NCBI GenBank assembly: GCA_937867335.1
Contig: CALMKX010000258.1
Span: forward strand, 1 to 32,364
Reading direction: 5' to 3'
Source: an uncultured Acidobacteriota bacterium
Lineage (GTDB): Bacteria > Acidobacteriota > Thermoanaerobaculia > Multivoradales > SZUA-115
Length of the DNA: 32,364 bases
Shown here: positions 1 to 7,532 of the stretch, piece after piece
Layout of the letters: each line of letters begins with the position of its first letter
How positions within the stretch are numbered: position 1 is the first letter of the stretch
Position numbers and translations under genes: made by a program
Notes under the pieces: model-generated
Databases searched by the model: none
Told to the model about the DNA's origin: nothing
What the model saw: only the letters and a program-made list of their open reading frames with translations

Positions 1-1397
1 GTCTGCAGACCGCTCTTCACCGAGCCGATCGTCGTGCTCGCGGCGGCGAACACCAGCAGCGCCAACGGCATGGCGATGATGTAGAGCACCACCAGCTTCA
101 TCTCGGCTGCCTGGATCTTCTTGCCCAGGTACTCGGGCGTTCGACCGACCATCAGCCCGGCGATGAACACGGCCAGCAGTGCGTAGTGGAGGATGCCGAT
201 CAGGCCGACGCCGACACCGCCGGGCGAGATCTCGCCGAGCATCATGTGGATCATCGGCATCATCCCGCCCGAGGGCGTGAAGCTGTCGTGCATGCAGTTG
301 ACCGACCCGTTGGACGTGCCCGTCGTGCTGCCCGCCCAGAGGCCGCAGGCCGAGGGTCCGAAGCGGATGTCCTTGCCCTCCATGTTGCCGCCGACCTGTT
401 GGCTGGACTGCGCCTGGGTCCCGCCCAGCATGTCCAGCTTCGAGTTACCGCCCTGCTCGGCGAACACGGCGAACATGCTGAACGCCACCCAGAAGCCCGC
501 CATCACCAGCAACAGAACTCGGGCCTGCTTCCGGGAGCCGATGAGATGGCCGTAGGCGACGGCCATCGCCAGCGGAATCGCAAGGATCGCCCACAGCTCG
601 ACGAAGCCGGACAGACCGGTCGGGTTCTCGAACGGATGGGCCGAGTTGGTGTTGAAGAAGCCGCCGCCGTTGGTGCCGAGGTGCTGGATGGCGGCTTGCG
701 AAGCGACCGGCCCGAGGGCCAGCAGCTGTGGGCCGGAATCGGCGCCTCCGGCTTGGGTGGCCTCGAGGGGCGCCACGCTCGGGTAGGCAGCGAAGGTCTG
801 CGGCACGCCGAGCGCCACCAGGACGAGAGCGAGCACCAGACTGAGCGGCAGCAGGATGTAGAGCACCGAGCGGGTGAGGTCCACCCAGAAGTTGCCCACC
901 GTGGCCTGGCAGCGGCGACTCAGCCCCCGCACCAGGGCCACCAGCACCGCCATGCCCGAAGCCGCCGAGAGGAAGTTCTGCACCGCGAGGCCGAGCATCT
1001 GGCTCAGGTAGCTCTGGGCACTCTCGCCGGCGTAGGCCTGCCAGTTGGTGTTGGTGACGAAGGAGACCGCCGTGTTCAAGGCGAGGTCCGGAGCCACGGC
1101 GCCGAGGCCCTGAGGATTGGCCGGCAGCAGCCCCTGGCAGCGCTCGAGGGCGTAGAGGGCGAGCACGCCCACGGCGGAGAAGAGCAGCAGGGCCTTGGCG
1201 TAGGCCTGCCAGCTCATTTCGGCTTCGGGCACCACTCCGGCCAGGCGATAGAGCCGGTTCTCGAGCGGAGCGAGCCAGCGCCGCGGCCCCGTGGGCTGCT
1301 GCTGGTAGACCTTGGCCATGTAGAGCCCCAGAGGCCAGGCGGCCGCCACCAGGATGAGAGGGTAGAGCGCGAGCTGGAGAAGGCTGTTGGCGGTCAT
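1..1397 (-). CDS. kdpA: Potassium-transporting ATPase, KdpA subunit (3' end beyond window)
   Basis: This is the K+-binding and translocating subunit of the high-affinity KdpFABC P-type ATPase in the inner membrane. The reading frame from the ATG at 1397 gives about 465 residues before the left edge; the family is usually about 560-600, so the C-terminus and the fourth pore loop lie outside. Three KdpA pore-loop signatures are visible: TNTNWQAYAGE near residue 110, GTNGGGFFNTNS near residue 245, and a GTSNGSVN loop near residue 365. Each follows a hydrophobic helix, as in the duplicated K+-channel-like fold. The start overlaps the kdpF stop by four bases (ATGA), so the two are translationally coupled. 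kdpB and kdpC are expected further left (inference). The identification is secure. Confidence 0.96.
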   Translation of the reverse strand, partial: MTANSLLQLALYPLILVAAAWPLGLYMAKVYQQQPTGPRRWLAPLENRLYRLAGVVPEAEMSWQAYAKALLLFSAVGVLALYALERCQGLLPANPQGLGAVAPDLALNTAVSFVTNTNWQAYAGESAQSYLSQMLGLAVQNFLSAASGMAVLVALVRGLSRRCQATVGNFWVDLTRSVLYILLPLSLVLALVLVALGVPQTFAAYPSVAPLEATQAGGADSGPQLLALGPVASQAAIQHLGTNGGGFFNTNSAHPFENPTGLSGFVELWAILAIPLAMAVAYGHLIGSRKQARVLLLVMAGFWVAFSMFAVFAEQGGNSKLDMLGGTQAQSSQQVGGNMEGKDIRFGPSACGLWAGSTTGTSNGSVNCMHDSFTPSGGMMPMIHMMLGEISPGGVGVGLIGILHYALLAVFIAGLMVGRTPEYLGKKIQAAEMKLVVLYIIAMPLALLVFAAASTTIGSVKSGLQ

Positions 1398-1486
1398 TCG
1401 AAGCGCTCCGGGTAGAGCAGGGCGGCGATCAGGTAGATCGCGAGCGCGAGCGACAGGAGCAGGGCGAGGGCATAGAGAGCGCTCAT
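1394..1486 (-). CDS. kdpF: KdpF small stabilising subunit of the Kdp ATPase
   Basis: This 30-residue protein is a single hydrophobic helix. It begins MSALYALALLLSLA and ends LLYPERFE, matching the size and the conserved YPERF-type ending of KdpF, the lipid-facing peptide that stabilises the KdpABC complex. I chose the ATG at 1486 because a longer in-frame extension upstream has no KdpF character, and because this ATG overlaps the stop of the preceding 33-codon ORF (ATGA). Its own TGA overlaps the kdpA start. Two consecutive ATGA overlaps point to one tightly coupled translational unit. Confidence 0.88.
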   Translation of the reverse strand: MSALYALALLLSLALAIYLIAALLYPERFE

Positions 1487-1584
1487 CGCCGGGCCTCCGG
1501 CAAGAGCGAGGAACAGGCATCGACGAAACGCGCGGAGAGGGCGAAGAAGGCCAGCACTCCGGCAACCATCAGGACATCCACCAT
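1483..1584 (-). CDS. 33-codon membrane microprotein upstream of kdpF
   Basis: This short ORF starts at the ATG at 1584, or at the GTG one codon later, which is better spaced from a GGAGG at about 1588-1592. It encodes 33 residues: a hydrophobic helix (VLMVAGVLAFFALSARF) followed by a short polar tail. Its TGA overlaps the kdpF ATG by four bases. From memory, many kdp operons carry a similar 25-35-residue ORF just before kdpF, usually left unannotated. I infer it is an additional small membrane component or leader peptide of the Kdp operon. Support is the Shine-Dalgarno site, the coupling overlap and the helix composition; no homology search was possible. Confidence 0.55.
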   Translation of the reverse strand: MVDVLMVAGVLAFFALSARFVDACSSLLPEARR

Positions 1585-1652
1585 CCACCTCCCGGCCGCC
1601 CGAAGCAGGCGGCCATGGCAGGGATCTTGGCTCCCGGCGGGGCAAGGAGTCC

Positions 1653-1676
1653 GCAGCCGGCTCGAAAGCCGGCGGC
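1653..1676 (-). other. UUCG-tetraloop hairpin between kdpE and the kdpF/kdpA genes
   Basis: Positions 1656-1662 (GCCGGCT) and 1667-1673 (AGCCGGC) form a perfect 7-bp stem, with two more pairs beyond one mismatch. Read on the minus strand, the loop is TTCG, the very stable UUCG tetraloop. It sits about 32 nt after the kdpE stop and about 70 nt before the small ORF that precedes kdpF. No T-tract follows, so it is a poor intrinsic terminator. An mRNA-stability or processing element that separates regulator from pump expression is possible (inference). Confidence 0.5.
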
Positions 1677-1707
1677 AAGAAGGGGCAAAGACTTTCGAAA
1701 GGGGGGG

Positions 1708-2400
1708 CTACTCGGGCTCGGCCAGGAAGCGATAGCCCACCCAGGGCTCGGTGGCGATGTAGCGAGGGTTGGCCGGGTCCGGCTCGAGCTTGCGGCGCAG
1801 CGCCCCCACGTGGACCCGCACGGTGTCCGTGGTGGTGGCCGGGGCGCCCTTCCAGGCGAAGGCGATGATCTGGCGCAGGGTGACCGGCCGCCCGGCCCGG
1901 CTGGCCAAGAGCTCGAGGATGGCGAGCTCGGTGGGGGTGAGGCGCACCTCGCGCCCGTCCTGCAGCACCAGGCGGCGGCCGAGGTCGATCTCGAGGCCCG
2001 GAAAGCGCAGCACCTCGCGGGGGCTCGCGCCACCCCGGCGCAGCTGGGTGCGCACCCGGGCGAGGAGCTCCCTGGCCGAGAACGGCTTGGTGACGTAGTC
2101 GTCGGCCCCGAGTTCGAGAGCGCGCACTTTGTCGTCCTCCTCGGCGCGCACCGAGAGCACGATCACCGGCGTCTGGTCCACGGCGCGAATCGCCGCCAGG
2201 AGGCCGAAGCCGTCCATGCGGGGCATGGCGAGATCGGTGATCACCAGGTCGGGGGATTGCTCGACGAAGAGGCTCCGGGCCTCCTCGCCGTCTGCGGCGG
2301 GAAGGGCGTCGTAGCCGGCCAGGGCGAGCTCACGGGCGAGCAGCTGGCGGATCGACGGATCGTCGTCCACCACCAGCACCCGCGGCGCGGAGCGGCTCAT
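1708..2400 (-). CDS. kdpE: KdpE response regulator (OmpR/PhoB family)
   Basis: This 230-residue DNA-binding response regulator is the likely activator of the kdp structural genes downstream. The receiver domain (about residues 7-120) has the acidic triad at D12-D14, phospho-acceptor D56 in the VITDLAMP motif, and the conserved Lys in DDYVTKPF. The C-terminal winged helix (about 135-228) has the LTPTELAILELLA start, the VRVHVGALRRKLE recognition region and the closing GYRF motif typical of KdpE/OmpR. The ATG at 2400 overlaps the kdpD stop by four bases (ATGA), fixing the start and implying coupled synthesis of kinase and regulator. A longer open frame upstream on the same frame is a shadow of kdpD. 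Confidence 0.93.
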   Translation of the reverse strand: MSRSAPRVLVVDDDPSIRQLLARELALAGYDALPAADGEEARSLFVEQSPDLVITDLAMPRMDGFGLLAAIRAVDQTPVIVLSVRAEEDDKVRALELGADDYVTKPFSARELLARVRTQLRRGGASPREVLRFPGLEIDLGRRLVLQDGREVRLTPTELAILELLASRAGRPVTLRQIIAFAWKGAPATTTDTVRVHVGALRRKLEPDPANPRYIATEPWVGYRFLAEPE

Positions 2401-3887
2401 GCCGTGAGCTCCAGCGGCTCGGCGGCGGCCGGCAGGCTGAGGCGTGCCACGGTGCCGCCGCCGCTGCGCTCCAGGAGCGCCAGCGAGCCGCCGCAGGCCG
2501 TGGCGAAGCTCTGGGCGATGCGCAGGCCCAGACCGCCCGAGGCGCGGTCCCCTCCGTTTCCCGAACCGGGGCCGAAGTCGAGCCCTGAACCGCCGAACAG
2601 GCGCCGGATCCCCGCCGGAACACCTGGGCCGCGATCCCGCACCTCCAGGCGAATGCGGCTGGCAGAGTCGGGATCCCGCTCCGCCGCCAGGCCCAGAGGC
2701 TCGCGCTCCGGCGCCGCCCGAGCTGCGTTCTCGAGCAGATTCACCAGGGCCTCGAGGATCAGCGTGGGGTCTACCAGAAGCTCCGGGCAATGGAGCTCGA
2801 CGCTCACCTCCAAGGTGCGCGCCGCCAGCAAGGCCGAGAGGCTCTCCCGAGCGCCCCGGAACAGCTCCCCGGCCGGCACCGGCTCGGGCCGGGGCCTGGC
2901 CAGGCCGGCCTCCAGTCGAGCCAGGGCCAGGAGGTTGTCGATCCGGCGCGCCAGCCGACCTTGCTCCAGGGCCAGGCCGGCCACGCTGTCGCGAAGGTCG
3001 GCGCGGTCCGAGAGGTGCCGCTCGAGGTTCTCGATCTCGAGCCGCATGGCGGTGAGCGGAGTGCGGAGGTCGTGCGACACCGCGCGCAGCAAGGCCGTCT
3101 TCAGGTGCTCGCTTTCGGCCACGGCGGCGAGAAACGCACCCTCGGCGAGCAAGCGCTCGCGTTCCAGGGCCAGGGCCAACAACCGACCGGCCGGCGCCAG
3201 CACCGCCGGGCCGGCGAGCACTCCTTCGGCCACCAGCACGCCGCTCGCGCTGGTGCCCACCAGCAGGGGGATCAGAGCTCGTCTGCCACCCCCGGCCAAG
3301 GGCTCGAGCACCAGCTCGTGCCGGCCGAGGGCACGCTCCTGCGAGGCCGGCTCGACCTCGGCGATCGGGCCGCCGCCCTCCAGCGCGGGGCCCGCCGAGC
3401 CGGCCAGGTAGAGCCGGCCGGCCTCGGCGCCGATCGCCCTCAGGGTGATGGCGGTCGCCTCGGCGTGGGCGCCGGCCTCCTGGCGCACCGTGAACAGGCT
3501 GAAGCAGAGCTCGTAGAGGATCTCCACCTCCCGCCGCCGCTCGCGGGCCTGGGCGGCCTGGCGGCGGGCGGTGGCCACCAGCCGGCTGGCCAGGGTGGAG
3601 GCGGAGAGGAAGGCCAGCAGCGCCACCCAATTCGAGGGCTCGGCGATGGTGAGCGTGCCGAGCGGCGGCAGGAAGAAGAAGTTGAAGCAGAGCATCGCCG
3701 CCACCGAGGCCGCGGCGCCCACCACCCAGCCGCCCCAGCTGGCGAGGATCAGCACGGTGATGAGGAAGGCGAAGCCGACCGTGGTGGAGTTGGCGCCGCT
3801 CAGCCGGCAAGCCAGGGTCACCGCGGCCAGTGCCAGCGGCGTCGCCGGCCAGGCGAGGGCGGCGCGAGTCCTCGGAGTGGGCTTCAC
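2397..3887 (-). CDS. kdpD: KdpD-like sensor histidine kinase, short form lacking the N-terminal KdpD and Usp domains
   Basis: This is a membrane histidine kinase that pairs with KdpE. With the GTG at 3887 it is about 496 residues, against about 900 for E. coli KdpD. Residues about 12-110 hold the four-helix DUF4118 membrane unit, with the KdpD-like signature CFNFFFLPPLGTLTI. A GAF-like linker follows (about 125-265). Next are the HisKA H-box (AVSHDLRTPLTAMRLE, about 285) and HATPase motifs: N-box LVNLLENAARAA, G1 RDRGPGVP and G2 GGLGLRIAQ. The N-terminal KdpD ATP-binding and universal-stress domains are absent, because the frame meets the divergent lemA region. The start is uncertain: there is no Shine-Dalgarno site, but a TAGACT box lies 10 nt upstream. 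The gene order kdpD-kdpE before kdpFA is the reverse of the enterobacterial operon. Confidence 0.88.
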   Translation of the reverse strand: MKPTPRTRAALAWPATPLALAAVTLACRLSGANSTTVGFAFLITVLILASWGGWVVGAAASVAAMLCFNFFFLPPLGTLTIAEPSNWVALLAFLSASTLASRLVATARRQAAQARERRREVEILYELCFSLFTVRQEAGAHAEATAITLRAIGAEAGRLYLAGSAGPALEGGGPIAEVEPASQERALGRHELVLEPLAGGGRRALIPLLVGTSASGVLVAEGVLAGPAVLAPAGRLLALALERERLLAEGAFLAAVAESEHLKTALLRAVSHDLRTPLTAMRLEIENLERHLSDRADLRDSVAGLALEQGRLARRIDNLLALARLEAGLARPRPEPVPAGELFRGARESLSALLAARTLEVSVELHCPELLVDPTLILEALVNLLENAARAAPEREPLGLAAERDPDSASRIRLEVRDRGPGVPAGIRRLFGGSGLDFGPGSGNGGDRASGGLGLRIAQSFATACGGSLALLERSGGGTVARLSLPAAAEPLELTA

Positions 3888-3897
3888 GGCGGGGAGA

Positions 3898-3903
3898 AGT
3901 CTA
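3898..3903 (-). promoter_or_regulatory. Possible -10 box of kdpD
   Basis: On the minus strand a TAGACT hexamer lies 10 nt upstream of the proposed kdpD GTG at 3887. No convincing -35 hexamer and no Shine-Dalgarno site are visible, so transcription would start within a few nucleotides of the start codon. It belongs to the set of near-leaderless arrangements reported in the findings. Confidence 0.3.
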
Positions 3904-4065
3904 ATCCCCTCGCCCGGTCGAAGCTTCCGGCCGGGAATAGGCGGGGGTGGATGGCGTATCTTGGCCGGGCGATATACTGCCCGGAAGGAACTCGGCAAGG
4001 AGCGGTCTTCCGGCACTCGGTTTGGGCCGGATCGCGCGCTCAGGGGCCAAGGAGGGTCTCTGGTC

Positions 4066-4653
4066 ATGAGCAAAGGGTTGATCGGTTGCGGGGTCGTGGT
4101 GGCGGTTCTCTTGGTGCTCGGCCTCTGGGTGATGGGCGGCTACAACGGCCTGGTGAGCCTGGAAGAGGCCACCAAGCAGGCCTGGAGCCAGGTGGAGAAC
4201 GTCTATCAGCGGCGCAACGACCTGGTGCCCAACCTGGTCGAAACCGTCAAGGGCGCCGCCAACTTCGAGCGCGGCACCCTGGAGGCGGTGGTCGAGGCCC
4301 GGGCCAAGGTGGGCCAGGTGAACTTCAACGGCGTGCCCAACGCCCAGCAGCTCGGCCAGTTCCAGCAGGCCCAGGACGGCCTCTCCTCGGCGATCTCCCG
4401 CTTGCTGGTGGTTTCCGAGGCCTACCCCCAGCTGACCGCTACGGCCGGGTTCCGCGACCTCCAGGCGCAGCTCGAGGGCACCGAGAACCGCATCACCGTC
4501 GAGCGGGCCAAGTTCAACGATGCCGCCCAGGCCTTCAACACCGCCCGCCGGCGCTTCCCGCTGGTGCTGATCGCCAATCTGCTCGGCTTCCAGGAGAAGC
4601 CCTACTTCCAGGCCAAGCCAGGTTCCGAGACTCCTCCCAAGGTCCAGTTCTAG
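4066..4653 (+). CDS. lemA: LemA family membrane-anchored protein
   Basis: This 195-residue protein has an N-terminal signal-anchor helix (GCGVVVAVLLVLGLWVMGG) and a long helical domain outside the membrane. The LemA hallmarks are intact: YNGLVSLEEATKQAWSQVEN, then YQRRNDLVPNLVETVKG, and later ENRITVERAKFNDA, ending RRFPLVLIANLLGF and a short proline-containing tail. The biochemical role of LemA proteins is unknown. They are repeatedly found beside TPM-domain genes, as here, where two follow on the same strand. An AAGGAGG Shine-Dalgarno at about 4049-4055 fixes the ATG at 4066. The gene is divergent from kdpD; a TATACT at 3973-3978 may be its -10 element. Confidence 0.93.
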   Translation: MSKGLIGCGVVVAVLLVLGLWVMGGYNGLVSLEEATKQAWSQVENVYQRRNDLVPNLVETVKGAANFERGTLEAVVEARAKVGQVNFNGVPNAQQLGQFQQAQDGLSSAISRLLVVSEAYPQLTATAGFRDLQAQLEGTENRITVERAKFNDAAQAFNTARRRFPLVLIANLLGFQEKPYFQAKPGSETPPKVQF

Positions 4654-4664
4654 GCCGAAGGCCG

Positions 4665-5321
4665 ATGAACGTCCGCAGGTTTTTCCCGCCCGAAGCGCTG
4701 GAGGCCATCCATCGCGCCACCCTCGCCGCCGAAGAGAAGAGCGGCGGCGAGATCGTGGCCTACGTGGTGGGCCGGGCGAGCGACTACCACGAGGCATGCT
4801 GGAAAGCCGCCGCGCTCGGGGCCCTGCTGAGCGCGGCCCTGGCCGGGCTGCTCCACGAGCTGGGCGAGGTCTGGGGCGGCTGGGGCTTGGCCTGGATCAC
4901 CCTGCCGGTGCTTCTCGGTCTCGCTGCGGGCTATCTGCTCGCCCAAGCCTCCTACCCCCTGAGGTGCTGGCTCACCCCGCGTGCCACCCAGCTCCGCCGC
5001 GTTTCCCAGCGCGCCACCCAGGCCTTCCTCGAAGAGCAGGTCTTCGCCACGGTGGATCGCACCGGGGTGCTGATCTTCCTCGCTCTCCTCGAGCGCCGGG
5101 CGCTGGTCCTGGCGGATCAAGGCATCGCCGCCCGGGTGGCCCAGCAGGAATGGGATGCCCTGGCAGGAGGGCTCGCCCGGGGAGCAGGCCGAGGCCGAGC
5201 GGCCGAGGCGCTCCAGGCGGCGGTGGAACAGGCGGGGGATCTGCTCGCCCGCTACGGCGTGGAGCGGCGGGTGGACGATCGCGACGAGCTGCCGAGCCAG
5301 CCGAGGCTGCGCGATGAGTAG
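4665..5321 (+). CDS. TPM-domain membrane protein (first of two)
   Basis: This 218-residue protein begins 11 nt after lemA. The N-terminal part (residues 1-45: FFPPEALEAIHRATLAAEE, then SGGEIVAYVVG) matches the beginning of a TPM (TLP18.3/Psb32/MOLO-1) phosphatase-like domain. It is interrupted by two membrane helices at about 45-95, and the domain resumes with ERRALVLADQGIAARV. This split layout is typical of the cytoplasm- or membrane-facing partner of the LemA module. No clear metal or nucleophile residue can be assigned from the sequence. The last eight bases overlap the next gene, so the two are probably translationally coupled. Confidence 0.85.
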   Translation: MNVRRFFPPEALEAIHRATLAAEEKSGGEIVAYVVGRASDYHEACWKAAALGALLSAALAGLLHELGEVWGGWGLAWITLPVLLGLAAGYLLAQASYPLRCWLTPRATQLRRVSQRATQAFLEEQVFATVDRTGVLIFLALLERRALVLADQGIAARVAQQEWDALAGGLARGAGRGRAAEALQAAVEQAGDLLARYGVERRVDDRDELPSQPRLRDE

Positions 5322-6084
5322 GCTGCGCTCCTGCCTCCTGGCCCTCGTCGGCACGGCCGGCGCCCTGATGCTCTCGGCCTCGGGGGCCTCGGCCCGGGAG
5401 ATTCCCTACCTTTCGGGCCGCGTGGTGGACGAAGCGGGTCTGTTGTCGTCCGACGCCCGCGCGCGGATCGACGCCCGGTTGGCGGCGCTCGAGGAGGCCA
5501 AGGGCAGCCAGGTGGCGGTGCTCACCATCGCCAGCCTGGAAGGCGAGGATCTGGCCGACTACAGCCACCGGGTGGCCGAGACCTGGAAGCTCGGCCGCGC
5601 CAAGACCAACGACGGTGTGCTGCTCCTGGTGGCCAGAGACGACCGCAAGATGCGCCTGGAAGTGGGCTACGGCCTGGAAGGCGCGATTCCGGACGCCATC
5701 GCCCACCGCATCTTGGACGAGATCGTCCGGCCGCGGTTCCGCGAGGGGGATTTCGGTGGCGGCATCGAGGCCGGCATCGAGGCGGTGGACAAGCTCGTCC
5801 GCGGCGAGCCGTTGCCGGAGCCGAAAGCGCCGAGCGGCCGAGGTGTTTTCATCACCGCTCCCGTGCTGGTCTTGCTGGTGTTCTTGGTGATCTTCCTCCT
5901 GACCTCGTCGCGGCGGCCACCCGGCCGAGGGGGCGGTGGCTGGCGGTGGTCGTCCGGCAGCGGCTGGGGCGGCTCTGGCTGGAGCGTCGGCAGCTCGGGG
6001 GGCAGCGACTGGTCCTCCGGAGGCGGTGGGTTCTCGGGCGGCGGCGGCAGCTTCGGCGGCGGCGGCTCCTCGAGCGGCTGGTAG
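5314..6084 (+). CDS. Secreted/anchored TPM-domain protein with Gly/Ser-rich tail (second of two)
   Basis: This 256-residue protein has an N-terminal signal peptide (LLALVGTAGALMLSASGASA, cleavage after about residue 28) and a complete TPM domain (about 30-175). TPM features are the opening PYLSGRVVDEAGLLS, then TNDGVLLLVARDDRKMRLEVGYGLEGA, read in separate parts, and the closing FREGDFGGGIEAGI. A single helix (VLVLLVFLVIFLL, about 190-205) follows, and then an extremely Gly/Ser/Trp-rich cytoplasmic tail rich in GGGG and SSG runs. That tail is usual for this family and not a frameshift. The start overlaps the previous stop by eight bases. Together with lemA it forms a three-gene unit of unknown function, thought to act at the envelope. 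Confidence 0.9.
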   Translation: MSRLRSCLLALVGTAGALMLSASGASAREIPYLSGRVVDEAGLLSSDARARIDARLAALEEAKGSQVAVLTIASLEGEDLADYSHRVAETWKLGRAKTNDGVLLLVARDDRKMRLEVGYGLEGAIPDAIAHRILDEIVRPRFREGDFGGGIEAGIEAVDKLVRGEPLPEPKAPSGRGVFITAPVLVLLVFLVIFLLTSSRRPPGRGGGGWRWSSGSGWGGSGWSVGSSGGSDWSSGGGGFSGGGGSFGGGGSSSGW

Positions 6085-6091
6085 GCGGCCG

Positions 6092-6670
6092 TCAGGCCGG
6101 AGCGGGCGCTGGCTGCTCGCGAGGGGCCTTGCGCCAGGCGAAGTAGCCGGCGGTGGCGAGGCCCAGGAACAGGGCATAGAGCGCGGTGGTGGGGTAGAGC
6201 TGCTTGGCGTAGTAGACGCCGATGCCGAGCACATCGACCGCGATCCAGAAGAGCCAGTTCTCCAACACCTTGCGGGTGGTGAGCCACTGTGCCACCAGGC
6301 TCATCGAGGTGATCGCCGAGTCCCAGTAGGGCAGGGCGGCGTCGGTGTAGCGGGAGAGCAGCCAGCCGAGCGTTCCGGCCCCCAGCGCCGACACACCGCA
6401 CCAGGCGGCGAGCGCTCTGGGGCTGAGCTCCACCACCGTGAGCTCGCCCTGCTCTTCCTTCTTGCGGCTCCAGTTGAACCAGCCGTAAAGGGCCAGGACC
6501 ACGTAGATCACGTGCAGGCCCATATCCGAGTAGAGCTTGGCCTGGAAGAAGACGTAGACGTAGAGAGAGACCTGCAGCAAGCTCGCCGGCCAGCAGGCGA
6601 TATGCCGCTTCACCGTCAACCAGACCGCCGCGACGCCGAAGAGAGTGGCGAGAATCTCGATCTTCGACAC
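6092..6670 (-). CDS. pnuC: PnuC-type nicotinamide riboside/NMN transporter
   Basis: This 192-residue inner-membrane protein of about seven short helices has the PnuC pattern. It begins with IEILATLFGVAAVWLTVKR, has YGWFNWSRKK in the middle, and carries the diagnostic WLTTRKVLENWLFWI segment plus YYAKQLYPTTALYALF near the end. PnuC proteins move vitamin B3 ribosides by facilitated diffusion, with uptake driven by later phosphorylation. The start is a GTG at 6670; no good Shine-Dalgarno site is present. No NAD-salvage kinase (NadR/NrtR-like) or thiamine gene adjoins it, so substrate specificity cannot be read from context. The stop is 7 nt from the convergent TPM gene. Confidence 0.93.
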   Translation of the reverse strand: MSKIEILATLFGVAAVWLTVKRHIACWPASLLQVSLYVYVFFQAKLYSDMGLHVIYVVLALYGWFNWSRKKEEQGELTVVELSPRALAAWCGVSALGAGTLGWLLSRYTDAALPYWDSAITSMSLVAQWLTTRKVLENWLFWIAVDVLGIGVYYAKQLYPTTALYALFLGLATAGYFAWRKAPREQPAPAPA

Positions 6671-6743
6671 AGGGCGCGAAGCTTACCCCGGAACTTTTCT
6701 CGAAGCGACTGCCGCAGAGCTATGGCTCCGAGCCGCTCGCGCG

Positions 6744-7532
6744 CTACGGGCGGGCGAAGAGCTCGGAGTCGAAGGCCGGGTTGATCAGGACGGATTTCAC
6801 CGTGGCGAGCTGGAGCAGGACCCCGGACGCCACATCCTTGAGCGAGAAGGCGAAAGGCCGCCGCGTGCCCCCCACCGCGCGGAAATCGCTGAACGAGGTC
6901 TCCAGCCAGCGCGGCGCCACGTCGCGCTCCGGGCGGAACTTCCGGAGCTCGCGGGCGCGGGTGATCAGAAACGAGGCGGGATCGAGGTAGTAGAGCCCCA
7001 CGTAGCCATCCGGCAGGGTGCACTGGACCACCGGGAAGCGCTTGCCGCCGACCTCCTCGAAGTCTTTGAGCTCCAGGCGGCCTCCTCGGCGGGCGAGCTC
7101 GTGCAGGCCGAACAGCTGGTTCGGGTAGAGGGCCATGCGGCCGAGGTGCCGCAGGGTGTCGGTGGAGGCTTCGTCGGCCTGAGCGGCTCCCAGGGGCCAC
7201 TGCCAGCCGCGCAGGCCGTCGCGCGTCTCGGTGAGCACTCGCTGGCCGTCCACCAGGAGGTCCACCCGGGCGTGGCCCGTGCGGTCGAGCCGCCACAAGG
7301 CGTCGCCCTCGAAATCCACTTGCACCAGGTGGAGGTCGATCTCGATGCTGCTCACCGCCTCCACGGCCGCCTTGCCTCCCATGGCGGCGGCGTTGCGCTC
7401 CACCAGCTCGGAGAGGGTCGGCTCGCGCGGAGTGGAGGCTGCGAGGGGGAGCGCCGAGATCAGGCCGACGAGCGGCAGCGCGCGTTGCCAGGCGGCCACG
7501 CGGAGAAGGCGAAAGCCCGTACGATCAAGCAT
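6744..7532 (-). CDS. Exported LolA-like (outer-membrane lipoprotein-sorting fold) protein, function unknown
   Basis: With the ATG at 7532 the product is 262 residues. It has a signal peptide (basic start, then LPLVGLISALPLAAS) and no lipobox Cys. The N-terminal segment LVERNAAAMGGKAAVEAV followed by a run of alternating hydrophobic beta-strands resembles the family annotated as outer-membrane lipoprotein-sorting or LolA-like proteins. In that fold an opening helix precedes an open beta-barrel that can hold lipid. A Tyr-containing strand pair (GYVGLYYLDPAS) and the closing INPAFDSELFARP are consistent. The open frame continues upstream into non-coding AT-rich DNA, so I prefer this ATG. A nested AT-rich dyad lies immediately before it. 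The precise role is not known. Confidence 0.72.
   Translation of the reverse strand: MLDRTGFRLLRVAAWQRALPLVGLISALPLAASTPREPTLSELVERNAAAMGGKAAVEAVSSIEIDLHLVQVDFEGDALWRLDRTGHARVDLLVDGQRVLTETRDGLRGWQWPLGAAQADEASTDTLRHLGRMALYPNQLFGLHELARRGGRLELKDFEEVGGKRFPVVQCTLPDGYVGLYYLDPASFLITRARELRKFRPERDVAPRWLETSFSDFRAVGGTRRPFAFSLKDVASGVLLQLATVKSVLINPAFDSELFARP

Noticed and set aside
186-1415. 409-codon plus-strand open frame opposite kdpA
   Set aside because: His/Arg/Glu-rich composition typical of antisense shadow frames in GC-rich DNA; kdpA motifs on the other strand are unmistakable.
1708-3810. 700-codon continuous minus-strand frame suggesting a fused KdpD-KdpE protein
   Set aside because: Only the KdpE part is real; the upstream part is an out-of-frame shadow of kdpD. 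The ATGA overlap at 2397-2400 separates two genes.
2790-5321. 843-codon plus-strand frame ending in the first TPM gene
   Set aside because: The upstream section is antisense to kdpD and out of frame with lemA; only the part from 4665 shows a protein family.
5936-6084. Gly/Ser repeat at the end of the second TPM gene as a possible frameshift or tandem-repeat element
   Set aside because: A Gly-rich tail after the last helix is normal for this protein family and codon use stays consistent.
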